Program-made: the position numbers and the translations under genes
Source: Alphaproteobacteria bacterium
Lineage (GTDB): Bacteria > Pseudomonadota > Alphaproteobacteria > Micavibrionales > Micavibrionaceae
Direction of reading: 5' to 3'
NCBI GenBank assembly: GCA_016699735.1
Contig: CP065008.1
Coordinates: forward strand, 2,108,001 to 2,172,000
Length of the DNA: 64,000 nt
Shown: in pieces, positions 61,552 through 64,000 of the stretch
Layout of the letters: every line of letters starts with the position of its first letter
Position numbering within the stretch: position 1 is the first letter of the stretch
Notes under the pieces: generated by a model
What the model was told of the DNA's origin: nothing
The model's database searches: none
What the model saw: the letters and a program-made list of their open reading frames with translations, nothing else

Positions 61552-61580
61552 AAAAAGAAGGGCTGACCCATGGCCAGCCC
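61552..61580 (-). terminator. terminator after the DUF2330 gene
   Basis: On the minus strand GGGCTG and CAGCCC form a six-base-pair stem with a nine-base loop, followed by TTCTTTTTA. It ends the transcript from the DUF2330 gene and separates it from hemA. Confidence 0.75.
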
Positions 61581-61606
61581 CTCCCGTTCAGCAAGGGAGT
61601 AAAAAA

Positions 61607-63040
61607 TTACTGCTTCTTCCAGATATCGTCCCACCAGGGCTGCGGCTCGACAGGCAGAGGTCTGGGGCCAGGACCGGGAATGGGGTCCGGCCAGTTATAC
61701 TGCATCTTTTTGCGGATATCGTTGATATTCCAACCGGTCAGCATCGCCATGGTTTTGGCTTCTTCTTCAAACCGGGCAGGCAAACTCCTCAGATACTCCT
61801 GCCCCTGCGGACAGTTGACCGACCCTGTCCAAGGATGCTGCAGGACATAGCGCCCCTGGAAATTTTCCTGATCGCCCGTTTCCTTGAGAACAAGGTCTTC
61901 GGGAAAATGGTCGGCATCGTAACGGACGTGCATCCGCGTCACGTAGACCTGCGGCGCCGCTTGCGGTGCAACGATCCCCCGGTTCTGCCAGTTCGAAGTC
62001 ACGGGCGGCGTATTAATCCACCACGCACCGAGCGTCAGCAGGTCGTTGTTGGGAATCGGATCGGCCGCGCACGGGTCGCACCAGCCCATGTTCCACGCAT
62101 ACTCAAGGAATACGGCCTTCATATTCTCCTTTTTTACGACCGTATCGAACATCGCCTTATAGAACTCCCCGAACTCGCCGCCGTTCTTGACATAGGTCGG
62201 CAGGTTCATATCGGAGGGGATTTTAACCGTGCGGTAATTCGCCGCCTCGACCCGCCCGTTCTGGGTCAGAGTATAGAGCAGCAGATCCTGCGGTCCGTTG
62301 GCGTTCAGAGTGCCCAAGCGAATCGGCAGCATGAACTTCGGCGACTCGAACGCGATCTGCAGGGGCCGCAGATACGTGTACCCCGTGTTCCGCTGCTCCT
62401 CCAGATTCACCTTCGCAAGGAAAAACTTCATATTCTGTTTGATATAGCTGCCCAGAATCCGCTCCGCCCCGCTAGGGAGCTTATAACCCTCCTGATTTAG
62501 GAAGGTCAGCAGCCCGTCGCTCTCCTTGGCGGAAAGCAACACGATGTCATACTCCCCGACCGTATAGGTCGCCTCGATCGTCACACCCAGTGTGGCCGCT
62601 GATTTTTTCTCCGCTTCACCGGCACCGGAACTACGAGCACTGTCCATCGCGCTCATCGCCATCATTTCCCGCATGACCGGCTGACAGGGATCGGAATCGT
62701 AATACTCGACCAGCCGCGGCGCCGTATAGGCATCCATATGATCGACGATCCGCGTCTCCGCGACATGGATTTGATTTTCCCGCAGGACTTCGGGAACCGG
62801 AACCACGATAGCAAATTCCGTGAGTTCCCCCTGATAATCGTTCGCCATGGTCAGAACCGTGCGGTTCTCGGCTCGGGCGATGATCACCTTGGACGCCTGG
62901 TTGAACAGGCTGGAATCGGCCTTCGAGACATAAAAGCCGCAAAACGCCTCCGCCGCAGCAGGCAAGCCCGCAACCGCGCCGAACAGGGAAAGACAGAACC
63001 CCGCCTTTCCGAGCAATCTCATGGGGTGGATAAAGCGCAT
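61607..63040 (-). CDS. DUF2330 domain secreted protein
   Basis: The 477-residue protein has a signal peptide (CLSLFGAVAGLPAAAEA, cleavage before FCGFYVSK) and a DUF2330 domain, recognised from the CGFYVSKAD start, SKVIIARAENRTVLTMANDYQG, FAIVVPVPEVL and the FLAKVNLEEQ to LRPLQIAFESPKFMLPIRLG part. Near the C-terminus is a WCDPCAADP pair and a Pro-rich tail (PGPGPRPLPVEPQP). GGAGG seven bases before the ATG supports the start. It overlaps the end of the RnfD-like gene by 22 bases, so the two are coupled. The function is unknown. Confidence 0.88.
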   Translation of the reverse strand: MRFIHPMRLLGKAGFCLSLFGAVAGLPAAAEAFCGFYVSKADSSLFNQASKVIIARAENRTVLTMANDYQGELTEFAIVVPVPEVLRENQIHVAETRIVDHMDAYTAPRLVEYYDSDPCQPVMREMMAMSAMDSARSSGAGEAEKKSAATLGVTIEATYTVGEYDIVLLSAKESDGLLTFLNQEGYKLPSGAERILGSYIKQNMKFFLAKVNLEEQRNTGYTYLRPLQIAFESPKFMLPIRLGTLNANGPQDLLLYTLTQNGRVEAANYRTVKIPSDMNLPTYVKNGGEFGEFYKAMFDTVVKKENMKAVFLEYAWNMGWCDPCAADPIPNNDLLTLGAWWINTPPVTSNWQNRGIVAPQAAPQVYVTRMHVRYDADHFPEDLVLKETGDQENFQGRYVLQHPWTGSVNCPQGQEYLRSLPARFEEEAKTMAMLTGWNINDIRKKMQYNWPDPIPGPGPRPLPVEPQPWWDDIWKKQ

Positions 63041-63882
63041 ATCGGAACCTCCTTCGGTTGTGTGTGTTTATGGATACGATCGCCCCAGTTATACCCTTGG
63101 CCCGGTAGCAAAAGGTCAACCAGCGGCGTAAAAGCACTGACCAGAGCGAGCGCAATAAGCAGCCCGTCCGTACGGAACATTTTAAACTGAATGTAATAAG
63201 CCACAGCAGCCACCAGAGCGCCGAAAATCACCCGCCCGATAAAACGGTCGGGGATCGTCTTGGGATCGGAGATCATAAAAAAACAGAAGATCAAAAGCGC
63301 CCCGCTCTGCAACTGGTGAAACGGAATGACCAGCGGATCGCCCAGCCACAGGGCGCGCCCGAACAAAACCCCCGCCCACATCAGCAGGAACATCGGCCCC
63401 ATATCGCGCCGCGGAATTTGGTACAAAACCAGAAGCCCGCAGCAGCACAGGAGAAACACCATCCACGCCGCCTGCCCCCACTGCCCCGGCGACACCCAGG
63501 CAATGTGGGGAAACAGCAAAACCAGAACCACGATGGCGATATTGGTCGGATTGAAGACGTGCTTGCCCCGGAAGCGGATAAGAAACTTGCTCCCCACCGT
63601 AATCAGCGCCGCCGCCGGATAGAGCCACAGCGCCGATGCTTTAAGAAGGATACTAAGCGAAAGTCCGCTGATCAGGGGGCTGCGGAGATCAAGCCTCACG
63701 GAAAAAAGCTTGGAAAAAACAATCTGGAAAAACAGGCACCCGCCGACGGCAAGCAAAGCCACGACAAGACTTGGCCCAAAATCCGCCCAGAACATCTGCA
63801 GCGCCACAAGGCACGAAAGGCTGAAAATCTGGAAATGCCGCGGATCGCTGGCCAGCTTGGAAACTACGCCTGTTCCGGTCAT
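63019..63882 (-). CDS. RnfD/NqrB-like membrane protein
   Basis: The 287-residue protein has about eight transmembrane helices and the Nqr2/RnfD pattern: LDLRSPLISGLSLSILL, RGKHVFNPTNIAIVVLVL, then SGALLIFCFFMISDPKTIPDR. In RnfD and NqrB the flavin-carrying Thr lies in an SGAT-type motif; here it reads SGALL, so covalent FMN attachment is unlikely at that spot. AGGAGG precedes the ATG at 63882. It is paired with the DUF2330 gene, not with other rnf genes, so it is probably not part of an Rnf complex. Confidence 0.85.
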   Translation of the reverse strand: MTGTGVVSKLASDPRHFQIFSLSCLVALQMFWADFGPSLVVALLAVGGCLFFQIVFSKLFSVRLDLRSPLISGLSLSILLKASALWLYPAAALITVGSKFLIRFRGKHVFNPTNIAIVVLVLLFPHIAWVSPGQWGQAAWMVFLLCCCGLLVLYQIPRRDMGPMFLLMWAGVLFGRALWLGDPLVIPFHQLQSGALLIFCFFMISDPKTIPDRFIGRVIFGALVAAVAYYIQFKMFRTDGLLIALALVSAFTPLVDLLLPGQGYNWGDRIHKHTQPKEVPICALSTP

Positions 63883-64000
63883 GAACGCCCCTCCTGAAAT
63901 TCTGCGAACACAAGTAAGACGCAGCGCGTTTAAAAGTCCTTGGCAAAAATATCAAAAAAATTTCAGCCTGAGCCTTTGCCCCGCCCCTTGACGGTATTCA

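Noticed and set aside
61309..61566. 85-codon plus-strand frame between hemA and the DUF2330 gene
   Set aside because: It starts inside the antisense of hemA, has no good ribosome binding site and ends in the terminator; likely spurious.
63883..64000. possible gene at the right edge
   Set aside because: The 118 bases after the RnfD-like start hold its ribosome binding site and an AT-rich stretch, but no supported frame; a TTGACG near 63987 alone is not enough for a promoter call.

Overview
The window is a compact, G+C-rich (mostly above 55%) chromosomal segment from an alphaproteobacterium. The evidence is gene content and order: an ALAS-type hemA, a 17-kDa-antigen-type glycine-zipper lipoprotein, a yqeY-dnaG-rpoD block next to carA, a serS-(surE)-pcm-nlpD-yajC-secD-secF-Mth938-phytoene-synthase-like series, an APH-type thrB beside ispH and rnhA, and a fused malic enzyme (maeB). 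Several secreted or lipoprotein hypotheticals fit a free-living, possibly Micavibrio- or Rhodospirillales-like lineage, but the genus cannot be fixed from this sequence alone. Nearly all of it is housekeeping; accessory material sits in a few AT-rich islands.

Layout. 1-720: a partial zinc-ribbon methyltransferase running off the left edge. 855-2647: an AT-rich ATPase plus Toprim-like (DUF4276-type) pair, read in the same direction as rpoD and directly behind it. 2667-7496 (minus): rpoD, dnaG, yqeY. 7583-14221 (plus): carA, two secreted NTR/TIMP-like proteins, carB, greA. 14222-15371 (minus): a small protein and an NDUFAF6-like squalene/phytoene-synthase homologue. 15465-16998 (plus): sodB and an unknown. 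17030-28737 (minus): a 677-residue unknown, then the secretion and envelope block (Mth938-like, secF, secD, yajC, two membrane proteins, nlpD, pcm), an AT-rich orphan in the slot where surE is usually found, and serS, which carries an AT-rich in-frame insertion. 28833-30665: an N-formylglutamate amidohydrolase-like protein, a small ORF and lipB. 30785-36899 (plus): tRNA-Leu(GAG), maeB, mgtE and a class A PBP. 36908-39328 (minus): rnhA, thrB, ispH. 39436-46457 (mostly plus): a lipoprotein, gmhA, a phosphatase (minus), xseB, ispA, two small ORFs, dxs and a HAD phosphatase. 46466-52383 (minus): sppA, a flavin-reductase-like protein, aroC, a decayed GxxExxY element, a PaaI thioesterase, yciI and fabI. 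52537-60018 (mixed): an unknown, the 17-kDa antigen, pdxH, htpG, a secreted unknown, a degenerate zincin, a YjfB-like peptide and an unknown. 60096-63882 (minus): hemA, then DUF2330 with an RnfD-like protein.

How the genes work together. xseB-ispA-dxs is a typical isoprenoid cluster, and ispH lies nearby. carA/carB feed arginine and pyrimidine synthesis, with greA behind carB. yajC-secD-secF form the ancillary Sec translocase. nlpD, the PBP, sppA, gmhA and lipB serve the envelope and cofactor attachment. The notable anomalies are the ATPase/Toprim pair behind rpoD, the serS insertion, the replaced surE slot, the secreted pair between carA and carB, and a GxxExxY pseudogene between imperfect 38-bp inverted repeats with a sixfold 15-bp tandem repeat at one end.
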